Below, in pieces: positions 63,641 through 64,000 of a DNA stretch of 64,000 bases. The stretch covers positions 91,261,960 to 91,325,959 of the forward strand of contig OX377206.1 in NCBI GenBank assembly GCA_947396885.1, written 5' to 3'. The translations under genes and the position numbers were made by a program. The DNA is from Heligmosomoides polygyrus polygyrus (Eukaryota > Nematoda > Chromadorea > Rhabditida > Heligmosomidae). Numbering within the stretch: the first letter of the stretch is position 1; every line of letters begins with the position of its first letter. The notes under the pieces are model-generated. The model searched no databases and was not told where the DNA came from. It worked only from the letters and a program-made list of their open reading frames with translations.

Positions 63641-64000
63641 CAAGAGTCACGTTGACGTGTAGAAACTTCCGAACTTCCTCGAAGCACTTGTAGATCACAG
63701 AGAAATAGGTCAACACGTTAGAGGGTGTGGCGAAGTGGTCCATCTAAGAACCCTGTTCAGCAGAGAAACGTGAGGATTCCCTCAACAAAATTAGACTTTT
63801 CAGAAGTGAACCTGATCTCCCTAATCTTCGAAAAATGCTCCAATTTTCGCTTCCATTTCGCTTTGTTGCATTGATGCACCACTTTTTCGCGGCTGCCCTT
63901 CCAACGCTGGATGCAGAATGCCGCGTCATTTCGTCTCTCTCGACTGCGTTTATCCACGGAAATTCATCGCGTTGTCTGTCCTTTTTTGTGGACACCGCGC
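63641..64000. other. No gene seen
   Basis: Minus ORFs 63995-63744 and 63957-63757 overlap. Neither has a motif I know. Confidence 0.35.

Overview
This window looks like nuclear DNA from a metazoan, most likely a nematode. The evidence is the mix of RTE-clade LINEs, several mariner lineages, tRNA-derived SINEs and very short (about 52-54 bp) candidate introns ending in TTTCAG or TTTTTAG. I could not run a search, so species and clade are not established. I see no bacterial gene, operon, rRNA or CRISPR array. I found no confidently intact host gene. The best candidate is the 3' end of a small coiled-coil protein gene at 30.1-30.5 kb.

Layout. 0-9 kb: compact MITEs, a mariner fragment, a CR1-like LINE 3' end and short tandem repeats. 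9.4-15.2 kb: a nearly complete RTE retrotransposon with target duplications. It is split by a 2.65-kb hAT-like element with a perfect 8-bp target duplication, and that element carries an antisense fragment of a second RTE. 15-23 kb: tRNA-like elements, MITE fragments, a TIR element at 19.55 kb, a minus-strand ORF with 20-residue repeats, and AT-rich degenerate tandem sequence. 23-32 kb: mariner elements with other elements nested inside, plus the candidate host exons. 32-41 kb: a nested inverted-repeat element, more hAT-like and mariner copies, and strong palindromes. 41-64 kb: a dense field of one tRNA-derived SINE family in both orientations, a fold-back Tc1/mariner derivative, a head-to-tail array of MITEs, a TTAA (piggyBac-type) element, a 0.9-kb polypyrimidine tract and LINE tails.

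The window is mainly a record of nested transposition. The recurring themes are these. (1) A clan of 100-360-bp palindromic MITEs has GGCC-rich TIRs (GGCCynnGTTnATAC type) and 3-bp T-A-rich target duplications, which fits PIF/Harbinger. (2) hAT-like elements have terminal zones made of short degenerate tandem motifs. (3) Many unrelated repeats contain long G or C homopolymers. Boundaries given without a target duplication are approximate. Single-exon calls outside transposons are tentative.
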